A stretch of 64,000 nt of DNA from Metamycoplasma hyosynoviae (GCF_004365165.1 NZ_SOCH01000002.1:186001-250000), one strand, 5' to 3'; counted from the first letter of the stretch, positions 51,594-63,673 are shown. Program-made: numbers and translations. The notes: generated by a model from the letters alone, not told the origin.

Positions 51594-53365
51594 TATTTTA
51601 CCTTTTCTAACTTCTTGAAAAATTCCTCAGTATTATTAATTTTTATTATTAAGGGTGCAGCTGTTGTAATAAGATCTTCAAACGCTTTATTATATTTTTC
51701 ATATTTTTGTTTAAATGATGCTTTTTCAGATACTTCTAATTGTAATTTATCTATTATTTCATCACGTTGCTTTTTATATTCATTTTTTAACTCTACTAAT
51801 CCAGAAAGTAAAGTAAAAGGATTATTTATTTTCTCTGCAATATCTAAATCAATAGCTATTTGAAATGTTTTTTGCAAATAATCAGAAATAAAATCAAACA
51901 ATGGTCCAAATTTTTCTTTCTTTGAAATTAGATTTGATTCTAAAATCGATCTATTTATTGCTTCATTTTCAGATGGAATATAAATACTATCTAAATTACT
52001 TCTAAAACTTAAAAATTTTTCTGGAGAACTTAAATAAAGTTTACTTGTGTAAACTAATTCTTTATTTTTTATATGTTTTAAAATAAAATCAATAATTTCA
52101 TAAATTTTGTTCTCAATGTATTGATTGATAACTATGTTTAGCTTTATATTAAAGTCATTTTTTAAATAATCTGACATATTTCTTTCAGTATAAAATTTCT
52201 CAATATTAGAAACAATATTTTCAAAATTAGTTTTATATTCGTTCAAAAATCCAGTTGTGATAAATACTTCGATATAATCATCTATTTTTTCATTAGTATT
52301 TGATTTAAGAATTTCTTTTATTGTTTCTAAATCAAACAATTTATTATTTACTATTGTTTGTTTAATATCTCCAAGTGAAATTTTTGTGTCTAATAATTTA
52401 GAATTAAAAATTTTATATTCAAAAATTAATGGAATTAATTCGCTTTCAACTCCATCAAAAAAAATTCGAAAATATGTATTTAATTTTCCTAATTCTTTAT
52501 CTATTATTTCTTGCTCGTTTGATGCGAATATATTATTTATTAAAGCATCTATTCTATTAGATAATTTAGTTACTATTTCTTTAAAAATATTCTTTATTAA
52601 AATGGTTTTTGGAATTTTAGAATTTTTTAATTCGTTAATTATTTCATCTTCAATTGTCTTCTCAAATATTCTTATTTCACCAACAAAATTTTTCATTTTT
52701 TGAGGAATAGTTACATTGTTTTCAAAATATTTTTTTTGAATATTATTTAAATAATCTACAAGCAATTCAAAAACAATACTCTTAATATTTGTAAACATTC
52801 TCCTAATAAATAGTTCATTAGTTACAGAAATATCATTATTATTACCATTAATAATATTTGAAACTTTTTTTAATAAACTTGAAGTAAAAAATTCAATTGT
52901 GGTATTTGAAGATAGATATAACTTAGATTTTATTTCATCACTTGTTTTTAATCTTTCAAAAAAAGTTGAAATATTTTCAATAAACGCCTTGTAAAATTTA
53001 TCAATATTATTTAAAAAACCAGTATCTCTTTCTTCTTTGCTGTTTTTTATATTGGTCAAAAGTGCATTCTTGTTATGTGATGCAAAATCCAAATAATTTT
53101 CATATGTTGTTTCTAAAAGTTTCTTAACTAATTCTGGTTTATCTTTTTTGTAATAAGAATCAATGGAATTTATTAAATTTTCTTTAAATGAATTTCATTC
53201 ATTAATTGCATTTTCTTTTGTATAAATAAACTTTTCAGGGAATACTGTTTTTTCATTTTTTTCCTTGCGTACACAAGATTTTGAGATTATCGCAAGTGGA
53301 CTTAATGCAATAGAAAAAGCAGAAAAAATACCCAACAATTTAATTAAATTTATTTCTTTCTTCAT
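51593..53365 (-). CDS. Surface or secreted helical protein
   Basis: A 590-aa protein. The signal segment MKKEINLIKLLGIFSAFSIA runs to AIISKSC. That could be a lipobox, although Lys at -2 is unusual. The mature part is almost entirely helical and Asn/Lys/Ile-rich, with no catalytic motif. Its ribosome site GGAAGAG precedes the ATG, and its stop overlaps the S1 gene start. It heads the overlapping operon with S1, Pgi-like, Ldh and the P29-like ATPase. Function unknown. Confidence 0.75.
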
Positions 53366-53437
53366 ATCTCTTCCAATAACCTTTTCAACTAAAATTGCTA
53401 TATATAATTATAATTTATACAAAAAATATTATTGCTA

Positions 53438-53443
53438 TATAAT
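53438..53443 (+). promoter_or_regulatory. -10 box of the thiamine transport operon
   Basis: TATAAT about 12 bases before the P1 stem of the TPP riboswitch. The expected transcription start falls just at the riboswitch. Confidence 0.6.
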
Positions 53444-53454
53444 TTAATTTTGAA

Positions 53455-53529
53455 AGAAACAGGGGTGCAAAATATTGCTGAGAAATACCCTCTTAACTGA
53501 TCTAATTAGTATTAGCGTAGTGAGTTTCT
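53455..53529 (+). promoter_or_regulatory. TPP riboswitch (THI element)
   Basis: The element contains the THI core in order: AGGGGTGC, GCTGAGA, ATACCC, AACTGATCT, AATTAGTATTAGCGTAG and TGAG. The closing P1 stem is AGAAAC (53455-53460) with GTTTCT (53524-53529). It lies about 40 bases before the P37 start. The CTCTT-rich 3' side can pair with the AAGGAGAG ribosome site at 53548-53555, so translational control is likely: bound thiamine pyrophosphate would hide the site. I see no terminator hairpin. The control mode is inferred. Confidence 0.88.
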
Positions 53530-53566
53530 CTTGTTTTCTTTTCTCATAAGGAGAGAACAAAACAAA

Positions 53567-54673
53567 ATGAAAAAAATCTTAACAAGCATTTTATTACCAG
53601 CATTGGTTATTTCGCCTTTTTTTATTATTTCTTGTACAAAAAAAATAAACATTGTTGTAAATGAACCTTGAAGAGAATATTCTAAATTTAATTTTTTTGA
53701 TGATATAGAAAAAAAATACAATGAACTTTTAAATTCAAATGTTAAGTTCAATATTTCATTTCGTGGTGAAAATAATGACCTAGCTAATGAAATAATAAAG
53801 GGAGGTAGTGACATCGGAAGTGTTACTACAACTTTGTATTATAGAAATAGACAATTTTTAGATCCAATAATCCAAACAAAAACATATTCATTTACTTTTG
53901 ATAAACAGTTTGATGTTTTTTATAAAGATGGGTCAAATAATGATCCACTTGTTTTACTTGCGAAAAAAGCCGAAACAATTTTTAACAAGAAAAAATTTGC
54001 TGAATGAGATGATCAAGAATATGGTTGAGATGGAATCAAATACAATTATTTTTATGATAATGAATTAGTTGATTATTATCGTGGTAATGTACTTATTTGA
54101 GGAAATGATGATCAATTGAAATCTATAAAAGAAGCATGGAACAAAAAAGATTGAAGTACATTTAGAAATTTTGGAATATTGCATGGGAAGGAAACTAGTT
54201 CTTCAAAATATATATTACAAGAATTACTGTTCAAAAAACATTTCACAAATCCTAGTAATAAATTCACTTCTTTTATAAAAGATAAAGAAAAGAATTCAAA
54301 TAAATATAAACAAGGGGCTGCACGTGATTTATCAAAAGGTGAGAATTCAAATTATCACATTGTTTTTGATGAGCTAGGATCATATGCTTACACACATAAT
54401 ATAAAAAAGAATAAAAAATTAAATTACTTTGAAACCTTAAATTTAAATAATAAAATTGAATTTTTAACAGTTACAGAACCCATAAAATATAATGTTTTTG
54501 CAGTTTCTAAATATATGAAAGAAATCGAAAAAAATGCTTTATCAAAGTCAATTTTTGAAAATTGAAAAAACAGAAAAGACGACTATGGACCACATGTTGG
54601 TTTTAATGGATACAGGATAATAACTAATAAGGAAGAAGAGGTAATTAAACCTTATGAAAGACTATTTAAATAG
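53567..54673 (+). CDS. P37/Cypl-like thiamine pyrophosphate-binding lipoprotein
   Basis: A 368-aa prolipoprotein. The signal MKKILTSILLPALVISPFFI ends in lipobox IISC. It is followed by INIVVNEPWREYSKFNFF and a two-lobed solute-binding fold with GGSDIGSVTTTLYYRN and GFNGYRIITNKEE. This matches the mycoplasma P37 family; the crystal structure of the M. hyorhinis member (Cypl) holds thiamine pyrophosphate. The TPP riboswitch directly upstream supports that ligand. The permease gene starts 20 bases before its stop. Confidence 0.88.
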
Positions 54674-56321
54674 TGACGAAATACAACTAAAAAATTACCT
54701 ATTCTTTGAAAAAATTAATAGCAAAAATACAACTATCAAAAATCAAAAAACTACTTTTAACAAACTGTTTTTTTGATTTTTTATTTTTTTAATATTTCTT
54801 ATCTCTTTTGTTGTTGTAAGATGAACGCCTGCTAAATATGGATTTAATTTATTTTTTGAAAACATAAAAAATTTCTTTAATCCGGTAGTAAAAAGCGAAT
54901 ATATAAAAGATTCAAATTTGTTTGCTATTTCATTTTATTTATTATTTCAAACAGTTAATTATTCATTATTAGGATTATTAATAGGTGGAGGACTTGCATT
55001 TTTAACAAGTTACCTCTTTGCTTTTCAATTTAAAAATAAATGAATTTATTCTATATCAAAGATATTTTTTACAATTTTAAGAATTCTGCCAGAAATTATA
55101 TTTATATATTATTTTTCAAATAGCTTTTCTAAGAAAATGTCAGTCGTAATGATATTTGCTTTATTTAATTGAGTTTGACTGCATGAATATTTCACACAAA
55201 TGTTTGAAAATGCAAATTACACATTTTACTTTCATTTATTAAAAAATTCATGTAGCAAATTTAAAGCATTCCAAACTGAAATACTTCCTCAAATCAAAAT
55301 TAAAATATTAAATTTACTTCTTTATACATTTGAATCAAACATAAGATGAAGTGTAATAATTTCTAAACTTGGCTTTTTAGGAATTGGTACATTATTAAAT
55401 TCCCCAACTATTAATATTTCTTATTTTAGAGAGCTATTAATTCCACTATTTGTATTAGTTTTCTTTTTAGTTATCATTGAATTTTCTTTTAATCTAATTA
55501 AAAAATATATTTATGAAACTAAGACAACTATTAATGAAAGAAAGCATTTTAAACACAAAATATATAAAAGATTATTTAACTGATTAATATTTATCTTTTT
55601 AGTTTCATTTATTATATTTAATATCATTTATCTAAAAGATATCAAATTTTATCCATCAAATAGTACTGAATATTTCAAAGATTTCTTTAATCCAAGTTTT
55701 AAAGAAATAAATAATAATTTAGGCAAAAGTACTTTTTACATTGTAGAACTACTTTTACTAATATTTACTTGTAATTTCTTAGTATTCATCTTTACTTATA
55801 TCTCATTATTCTTATTAAATAAAAAAATGAACAACAAATACTATTCAGCATTTATAAGAATTACAAATGTTATATTTAGAAATGTTCCAATAATAATTTT
55901 GTTTCTATTTACCTCTCCTATATTTAAAAATCCACAAGTTGCTTTCATTATCGGATTTGCTATTCATAGTACTTTTGTAATAAATAAAAATATGGATGAG
56001 TACATAAATTATGATGGTTATGAAAAAAATATTGAACTTTTACATAGTTATGGAATGTCAAAGTGGAAAATTTATAGAACTTATCTAAGACCTAAAATTG
56101 CTTCTAACTTTATAACATTCTTCACATTCGAAATTGAAAAGAATACTAGAAATTTCATAAACTATGGAATATTTGCATCAAGTACAATCGGACTAAAAAC
56201 TACCATAACAAATGGTAGAGAATATATAGATATTGTTCCTTACTTATGAATTTCAATCGCAATAATATTTGTAGTTTATATATCAGGATATTTCATCAGA
56301 AAGAAAATCAATAAAAACTAA
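54654..56321 (+). CDS. P69-like ABC permease, fused double PhnE type
   Basis: A 555-aa membrane protein with two homologous halves. After residues 1-38, helices follow at 38-60, about 95-125 and 130-160, then a first EAA-type loop (LLKNSCSKFKAFQTEILPQI) near 200 and LGFLGIGTLLNSP. The second half repeats the pattern: helices from 305, the loop LLHSYGMSKWKIYRTYLRPK near 460, and INYGIFASSTIGLKT. It is the P69 counterpart of the P37/P29/P69 system. It overlaps the P37 gene. Its ATPase is not adjacent; the likely one is at 48250-48990. Confidence 0.85.
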
Positions 56322-56339
56322 AATTTAACTTTATTAAAG

Positions 56340-57257
56340 TTATTTTTTAATTTTTTCATATGCCAATCTTGCTATCATCATTGCATTGTCTGTCGTATAT
56401 TCCATATCAGGAATAAATGTATTTTCGTGTAATTGTTCAAACATTTTTCTTATACCTTTATTAGCTGATACGCCACCACACAAGACGATAGATTTTGGTT
56501 TATATTTAAAAATAGCAAGTTCCATTTTATTTTTTAAATATTTGATAATAGTATTTTGGAATTCAGTAGCTAATTGTTTCTTATCAATTGTTTCAAAAGA
56601 ATTTACTTCATTAGTGATTTGAGTTTTAATTCCACTAAAAGATAAATCTAATTCACCTTCAGTTTTAGGAATTGTCATAGTATTTGTATATTTTTTATTA
56701 TTAGTTATTCAAATTTTATCTATTAAACTTCCGCCCGGAAAACCTAATCCAAGTTTTCTAGCAACTTTATCATAAGCTTCACCAACAGCATCATCTTGTG
56801 TTTCACCGACTATTTTTGAATCATCAACACTTTTATAATAAACTATTTGGCTATGTCCACCAGATACAGTTAAAGCAAGAGAAGGAAATATTACCTCTTT
56901 TCCTATAAAAGCAGACATAAAATGACCATCCAAATGATTTAATGGAAGAATTGGTTTTTTCAAATATAAAGCTAATGAATTTGCAATTACATATCCAACA
57001 TGAAGAGAACCTATTAATCCCGGACCTTTTGTATAAGCGATAACATCTATCTTAAATAAATCAATTTTTGATTTTAATTCTTCTATTAACTTGCCTATAT
57101 TTAAACTATGCAATCTTGAAGCTATTTCAGGAACAGTTCCACCATATTTCTTATGAATTTCAATTTGTGAAATAGTTTTCATTCATATTGGGCTATTATT
57201 TTCCATTATTGCAAATGAAGTATCATCATGAGAGGATTCTATTGCGAAAATTATCAT
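56340..57257 (-). CDS. tsaD: tRNA t6A transferase TsaD
   Basis: A 305-aa enzyme that transfers the threonylcarbamoyl group to A37 of ANN-decoding tRNAs. It has IFAIESSHDDTSFAI, the metal-binding HLDGHFMSA (HxxxH), ALTVSGGHSQIVYY, GEAYDKVARKLGLGFPGG and VLCGGVSANKGIRKMF. Two in-frame TGA codons are present. The ATG lies within the end of tsaB. It is the third gene of tsaE-tsaB-tsaD. It converges on the P69-like gene with an 18-base gap. Confidence 0.94.
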
Positions 57258-57823
57258 TTTAGTTCTCCTATTTGTGGATTACTTAAATATATTAATTCTT
57301 CTTTTAATAAATTTTCTTTTTCTACTTTTTTAGAAAAATTCAAATATGTAAAAATATTTTTTTCAAATAAAGAATAATTTAACTTTTCATAATTATTTTC
57401 ATTTGCGATTAATTCCATATTTATTTTTTTAAGATTATCTGATAATGTAATCTTATAAATACTATGTTTGTTAGCTTTTATATTGATTATTTCTTTAGGA
57501 TATGACATCAAAAGATGCTGAACATAAAAAATAACATATGTAGGAATTGTGAATAGTTCAATATCTGAAATTTGAGCAATAGTTCTTGCAAATAAAAATC
57601 CTATACGTGATCCATTAAAGCTTCCCGGACCTTTTGTTACATATATTTTATTAACTTCATTTATTTGAATTTTCGCTTCATTTAAGACGTAATTTAGATT
57701 TTCAAAAAATACGTCAGTTTTTTTAGTTATGTCATTTAATTTAATTTTTGAAATTATTTTTCCATTATTCTTAAATAAAATTAAATACAAATCATCTAAA
57801 CAAGTTTCGATAAATAAATTCAT
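57251..57823 (-). CDS. tsaB: tRNA t6A biosynthesis protein TsaB
   Basis: A 190-aa TsaD partner of the ASKHA fold. The signature IYVTKGPGSFNGSRIGFLFA (GPGSFTGLRIG type) is clear near residue 65. The C-terminal half is divergent. The codon after GELK is TGA, read as Trp, so the true stop is TAA at 57251-57253. This creates a 7-base overlap with tsaD. Start ATG 57823 lies one base after the tsaE stop. Confidence 0.88.
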
Positions 57824-57824
57824 A

Positions 57825-58211
57825 TTAACTTACTTCCTTCTTGATTTCAAAAATGTGTTTCCCATCTTTTACATACACATCTATTTCTACATAATTAGTA
57901 AATGAATGCGTAATTTTGTCCGCTCATTCTATTATTACTAATTTATCTTCGAAATACTCTTCGTAAGGAAATAAATTTCCTACCATTTTATAAGCATCAA
58001 TATGCACCAATTTATCATATATTAAAATTGAATTAAACGTTGGAGATATTACGGTTTTTTTTTCTCCCAATTGCTTTGCAATTGCTTTTGCAAGTGTTGT
58101 TTTGCCAGAACCTAATTCACCATTTAATAGTATTGCTTGCAAATTTGGTATATTTAACAAATAGCTAACCAAAACACCCAATTTCTCGTTATGTGCAAAA
58201 GTAAATTTCAT
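57825..58211 (-). CDS. tsaE: tRNA t6A ATPase TsaE
   Basis: A 128-aa P-loop ATPase that drives the TsaB-TsaD cycle. It has LLNGELGSGKTTLAKAIAKQ (Walker A), TVISPTFNSILIYD and HIDAYKM (the switch motifs), and LVIIEWADKI, where TGA encodes the Trp of the conserved E-W motif. First gene of the tsaEBD operon. Confidence 0.92.
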
Positions 58212-58337
58212 ATTTGAAATTATAAACTATCGCATTTACAAATTCACCAAAAATAATAATTTGTAAAAATATTTATAACTATCATTTTATTTTTTGATAC
58301 AATACCCCCGTTTTTTTAAAAAAACATGAGGTGTAAA

Positions 58338-61145
58338 ATGAATAAAACAACAAAAATTATTTTGTCTACTGCTATACCTGTTGGTGTAGCTAGTATACTA
58401 ATCCCTACAATAGTAGTAGCTTCTTTAAAATCTAAAGTAAAGAAAACTGAGCAAGAAAGAAAATCACTAAATGATTTGAATCTTGAAGTTGAAGAATATT
58501 TGGGAAAAATTACAACAGAAATAAAGGAAAATAATATTGATGAATATGAACAATTGTTGAAATTAATATCCAAAACTAAAAATGTAATTGACAATAAATA
58601 TTTAAGAAAAGAAGACTACAAAAAACAATTATTACTGTTAAAGGAAAAATTTGATAGTTTTAAAAACAAAAACCAATCACCCAAAAAAAACGATACCAAT
58701 GAACCCTTTGATAATACTAACAAAGATAATACAAATAATAAAGATATAGAAAAACCCAACACAGGAAAAAACGGTGAAAATGAAACACCCAAAGAAAGTG
58801 TTGATGCTTATCAACAATTGAAAACAGAATTGGAAATAGTAGAAAAATTTTTTAATTCAATAAATGGCGAAAAATATATGGAAATAAAAACGAAATCCAA
58901 TAAAAAGCTAGATGAATTTAAAAAAATATTACAAAATAAGAATTTAAAAGATATCGATTATTCAAATGCAAAAAATGAATTAACTAATTTTCTTGATCTA
59001 ATAAAGAAAGAAATTGCATCAAAAGAAAAAGAAAAATTATTAGAAGATCAACTTGATGAAAATTCAAAAAAAGAATTAAAAAAAATTGACGAAAAAACTA
59101 TTTTATTTAAAAGGAATTTTTCTGAAATAGATAATCAAGAAAAATATAAAGATAATATATTAAAAGAATTGAATGAAATTAAAACAAAATACAAGTTAGA
59201 TACTCCAGTTACCAAAACTTCAATTGAAATAAAATATAGAAATATATTATTAGATGAAATAAATAATCGATATACTAAATTTAAAACTATACTTGATACT
59301 AACGAAACACAAGAAAAAGATTGATTAAAACAAGAAATCGAAAAAATTTCCGCTATTTTAGTTAAGAATAAAGTTGAATTATCACAATTAGCAAATGTTG
59401 AACAAATCCAAACGTATTTAAAAAGTATTAAAGAAAAAATAACTAGCATATCTAAAAACGAAATAATACAAACTGGTGTCACATTGTTGAATATATCTAA
59501 TATTTTAGATATTTCAAAAAAAATTTATGATATTCAAAAAAATCTAAATTCCATAAATTTTAATAACATTATTAAAAATTCACCATTAAAAGATAATATA
59601 AATTTTGCTATAAATTTCCAAAATTTACTTATTACGTTTAATGAAAAAATGAAAAAACTAAAAGATATAAATGAATGAACTCAAAATAAATACATTGAAT
59701 ATTTTGATGCATTTTTGTCTATTAGCAAATTTAACTTGAGAATTGAAAATGAAGTAAGTAATTTAAAAAAATTGCTTGAATTAATCGATAGATTCAATGT
59801 TACTAAAACAAAAATAGAAAATATTTATTACAATAAAGATTTCAAAATTAGCGAAAAAGAAAAAAACAATGTAAATTTAGAAATAAAAAAATACATTGAA
59901 GAATATATTAAAACATTTTATGATCTTTCTTCACTTAATGAATTAACATTAAAAATTGATAATGTAGTAAAGAAAGTTGAAGAAGAAAGCAAGAAAAGTA
60001 AAATTTCATACATTGATGATCTTGAAGAAAAAAAGAACAATTTGTATAATAAACTAAAAAAATATGAGGAAATCTATGATACTAAAGAATTTGAAAAGAC
60101 ATTTCAAGAATTAAAATCAAAATATAAAAGTGCATCTATACAACTGGACAAACAATCGGCAATTAGCAATTTAGAAAATTTCTTCATATATTATGAAGAT
60201 TTTATTGAAAATTTAGATAATAAGGTAAGCGAATATATCACTATGTTAAAAAGAATAGAAAATCTTGCAAATGAATATTCTGAACCTAAATATTCAAAAA
60301 TTATTGCAGGAATTTCTACACTTGCTAAAGAAATAAAAGATGATAAATTTAGAAATATACAAAATATAAACACAATAAATTTTATTTTAACATCTTTAGT
60401 AAAAACAATAAATGATAGTTTACAATTTATAAAAAAATTACCAAATGACATTGAAACATTAAAAATTCAACTAAACAAATTAGTTCAAGAAACAAACAAA
60501 TCATTAAATATAGAAATAATTCCGCAAGAAATAAAAACAAATTACCAAAAATTAGTAGATGAAATCAATAAAAATATAACAAATAATTCAAACATTAATA
60601 TCAATGATTTGATTAATATGATATATATAGTAAATGCATATAGCACTACATTTAAAAATGATTTTACAATACTAAGAGAAGATAATATTTATAGTTATAT
60701 TTCAAGTAATTTTCCTTATGATTATTTGTTTGAATTTATAAATGAATATACCATCTTCCAAGAAAAAACTAACAAACAAATTTCGTCAATTTTGAGTACG
60801 TTGGATGACCATAAAAAAACAACGTCATTAAAAGTTATTGATGGATTTATTTTATATTTAGATTTATTAAATAAAAAATATAAGGAAAAAATAGATAAAT
60901 ATGATGATTTCTTTGTTAAATATAATAAAAAGAATGAAAAACTATTATTAGAAATAAATAATTTTACAAATTATGAAAATGCAGTCTTCAATTTAACAGC
61001 AATGTTTACAAAACATTTAATTGATTTTTCATATAAATATTTTGAAAATATTCCTACAAAGAATATAAATCATTTAAACGATATGGAAAAAGATTTAGAT
61101 TTACTAATTAAAATAGTAAGTGAAAATAAGACTTTAACTCAATAA
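58338..61145 (+). CDS. Large coiled-coil surface protein
   Basis: A 935-aa protein, one frame in code 4. ATG 58338 is preferred over 58326 because GAGGTG then lies five bases upstream. One membrane segment spans residues 7-31 (LSTAIPVGVASILIPTIVVA) without a lipobox. A short coiled coil, an Asn/Asp/Thr/Lys-rich linker (about residues 112-150) and then about 770 residues of Lys/Glu/Asn helical repeat-like sequence follow. A GATACAAT promoter box lies about 35 bases upstream. The layout suggests a long rod outside the cell. No family recognised. Its 3' end overlaps rpe by 12 bases. Confidence 0.75.
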
Positions 61146-61778
61146 TTTATCTACAGTTTCTTTAGAAAAATTCTTAACTAGATAAGAACCGACAACCGCC
61201 AAATTTATTCCTGCATCAAAACAAGATTTTATATTGTGGTCTTTAATACCACCATCAACCTGCAAAATAAATTGGAGGTTGTTTTCTTTTTTATATTTAT
61301 TTATTGCTTGAATTTTTGCAAAACTATCTTCAATGAAAGATTGTCCCCCTTTTCCGGGAAAAACACTCATCACCAATATAAGAGCAAAATGTTTAAAATG
61401 ATCTTTGACTTCATCAATATTTGTGTCGGGATTTAATGCTAAGCCAATTTTTACATTATCATTTTTTGCTTGTAAAATTAACCAATTCATATTTTCTTTA
61501 TTTAATGCCTCAAAATGAAAAGTCAAAATATCGCCAATGTTTTTATACATTTCATAATATTTCTTGATATCTTTTACCATTAAATGAATGTCCATTGTAT
61601 GTACTAAACACTTATCTTTTATTTGCTTAATAAGTTCAAAACTAAGTGCAGTGTTTGGTACAAATTCACCATCCATTACATCGTAATGAATATTTGAAAT
61701 TCCTCATTTAATAAGAGTATTAACATAGTCAATTTGGTTATCTTTTACATCTAAAATTGATGGACTAATCTTTTTCAT
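61134..61778 (-). CDS. rpe: Ribulose-phosphate 3-epimerase
   Basis: A 214-aa TIM-barrel enzyme of the pentose phosphate route. It has ISPSILDVKDN, HYDVMDGEFVPN (active-site Asp and metal His), MDIHLMV, HFEA, LVMSVFPGKGGQSF, LQVDGGIKDHNI and AVVGSYLV. The full start at ATG 61778 adds 34 residues to the internal Met in VMDGEF, beyond an in-frame TGA. It is the last gene of prpC-pknB-rsgA-rpe and overlaps the convergent coiled-coil gene. Confidence 0.94.
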
Positions 61779-61813
61779 ATTTTTCCTTTTTTTTATAAAA
61801 ATTTTAATAGCAA

Positions 61814-62653
61814 TTAATGTAACAAGCGTTCTAAGAAGCTGCAATAGTTGTTATAACGCTCTTGTTTTATTTTTCCTTGTGATACTAGCCTTTTTACTTC
61901 GCAGTCTTTTTCTTGTTCTTGATAGTGTTTACAAGTTCTAAATTTGCATAGCTTGCTAGCTTCTCTAAAGGTGTTAAATGCAGTAGGCATTTCATTTATT
62001 GTAAGATCAAATTCAATAGAAGAAAAACCAGGAGTATCAATAATTTCCCCTCCATTAAAATCTATTAAACTTACTTCACGTGTGGTATGTTTACCTCTAT
62101 TTAAAGCAAGTGAAATTTCTTGAGTCTTAAAATTAGTTTTAGCTAAATAATTAATTAAAGTGGTTTTACCTACACCGGTTTGACCAACAAAAAAGCTAGT
62201 TTTGTTTTTGAAAATATCACGAAGTCCTTCAAAGCCTTCTTCGGTTTGATAGTTAATTTCAAAAATTTTATATCCTTGTTCTTTGTAAAAATCAATCTTA
62301 GATTTAGAAGTAAGATCTTTTTTGGTCAAGACAATAATAGGTTCTACACCTTTGTTTTCAATGATAATTAAAAACTTGTCAATTAAAAGCGAACTGAATT
62401 CAGGTTCAACTAAGGACATAACAACAATAGCTTGATCAACATTGGCAATTTTGGGTCTGATGAAGAAATTCTTTCTTCCCATAATTCTATGAATTAATTC
62501 ATTAGGTTCAAATTCAACATAATCACCTACAATTGGTTGCATATCTAATAAGCGCAATTTACCGCTTCCACGGACACGGTAAATTTTGCCATCACGTTCA
62601 TTTTTTATGTCAAAGAAACCAGATATTGATTTAACTATTTTGCCTTTTTCCAT
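61814..62653 (-). CDS. rsgA: Ribosome small subunit GTPase RsgA
   Basis: A 279-aa circularly permuted GTPase that checks 30S maturation. An N-terminal OB fold is followed by VVMSLVEPEFSSLLIDKFL, IVLTKKDL (G4), FVGQTGVGKTTLINYL (G1), GRGKHTTREVSLI (switch) and DTPGFSSIEF (G3). The C-terminal zinc site is CKFRTCKHYQEQEKDCEV. It starts three bases after the pknB stop. The order prpC-pknB-rsgA-rpe is shared with Bacillus. Confidence 0.96.
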   Translation of the reverse strand: MEKGKIVKSISGFFDIKNERDGKIYRVRGSGKLRLLDMQPIVGDYVEFEPNELIHRIMGRKNFFIRPKIANVDQAIVVMSLVEPEFSSLLIDKFLIIIENKGVEPIIVLTKKDLTSKSKIDFYKEQGYKIFEINYQTEEGFEGLRDIFKNKTSFFVGQTGVGKTTLINYLAKTNFKTQEISLALNRGKHTTREVSLIDFNGGEIIDTPGFSSIEFDLTINEMPTAFNTFREASKLCKFRTCKHYQEQEKDCEVKRLVSQGKIKQERYNNYCSFLERLLH

Positions 62654-62656
62654 AAA

Positions 62657-63673
62657 CTATATTATTCCTCCAAAGTGAAGTCCTAATAAAATTACTAGAA
62701 GTACAAGTGTTCCTGCTATTGATGCAATAAGTGAAATTGTAAATTTTTTACTATTAACAATTTCTTTAAATGTTTTTCTTTTCTTCTTAGATTTAAGTGT
62801 AACTTTATCTTCTACAATACGTTCTTGTTGTAAACAAGTTTCAAGGTCACGGTAAAGTTCTTCACAATTTTCATATCTATCAGTTAGTTTTTTTGCTGTA
62901 CATTTAATAATAATATTTTCAACTGCTTGAGGTATTAAAGTGTTTACTCCTTCTAGGGGAGGAAGGTCGCTATTAACATGCTTTAATGCTATGGTTTTGT
63001 GATCCATGCCAGCAAAAGGCAAATGTCCTGAAAGCATTTCATACATAATAATACCAAGTGAATATATATCACTTTGAGGTGACGGCGAGTGCGATTTAAC
63101 AACAAGTTCAGGTGCCACATATTGCACTGAACCTACCAATTTATTATCTTCGGTAACTCTAAGCGATTCTTCGCTTAAAGAAATTCCGAAGTCAATAAGT
63201 TTAACAACACCATTTTCATTGAAAAGAATGTTGTTGGGTTTTAAATCACGGTGAACAATACCAGCATTATGAATATCTACAAGACCTAAGCAAATTTCAC
63301 GAGCTATAGAAATAGCTTCATCAACTGGCAACTTTTTTCTACGTTCCAATTTTTCTTTCAAACTTGAACCTTCAACAAGTTCCATTGCAAGATAATATTC
63401 TTTATCATTTGGATCTGATTTAGGAATATAAGCACCTTTAAGTTGAACAACATATGGACTAACAACTTTTTTCATCATTTCAACTTCATTTTTGAATCTA
63501 AATTGAGTTGCACGCATTCTTTGAATATTTGCATAAGTTAAAATTTTGATAGCATAACGTTCACCAGTTTTTTTCATTGTAGCACTATAAACCGCACCAA
63601 AACCGCCACTACCTATTGGCTTAAAATCTTCAAAATTTTTGTTTAAGTTCTTATATTTAGATAAATCTAGCAT
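62657..63673 (-). CDS. pknB: Serine/threonine protein kinase, PknB family
   Basis: A 338-aa eukaryotic-type kinase. It has a Gly loop, IGSGGFGAVYSA; the catalytic Lys in YAIKIL; IVHRDLKPNNILFN (HRD); LIDFGIS (DFG); VGSVQYVAPE; and SDIYSLGIIMYEML. After a short basic linker (KSKKKRKTFKEIVNSKK) it ends in one membrane helix (residues 313-335). It has no external PASTA domains, so any signal must be sensed otherwise. Its ATG follows the phosphatase stop directly. Confidence 0.95.
   Translation of the reverse strand: MLDLSKYKNLNKNFEDFKPIGSGGFGAVYSATMKKTGERYAIKILTYANIQRMRATQFRFKNEVEMMKKVVSPYVVQLKGAYIPKSDPNDKEYYLAMELVEGSSLKEKLERRKKLPVDEAISIAREICLGLVDIHNAGIVHRDLKPNNILFNENGVVKLIDFGISLSEESLRVTEDNKLVGSVQYVAPELVVKSHSPSPQSDIYSLGIIMYEMLSGHLPFAGMDHKTIALKHVNSDLPPLEGVNTLIPQAVENIIIKCTAKKLTDRYENCEELYRDLETCLQQERIVEDKVTLKSKKKRKTFKEIVNSKKFTISLIASIAGTLVLLVILLGLHFGGII

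Noticed and set aside
53512-53814. Minus-strand open frame over the P37 start and riboswitch
   Set aside because: Shadow of the P37 gene; no ribosome site and no protein-like pattern.
58309-58313. C5 run near the promoter of the coiled-coil gene
   Set aside because: Too short to be a convincing slippage site.
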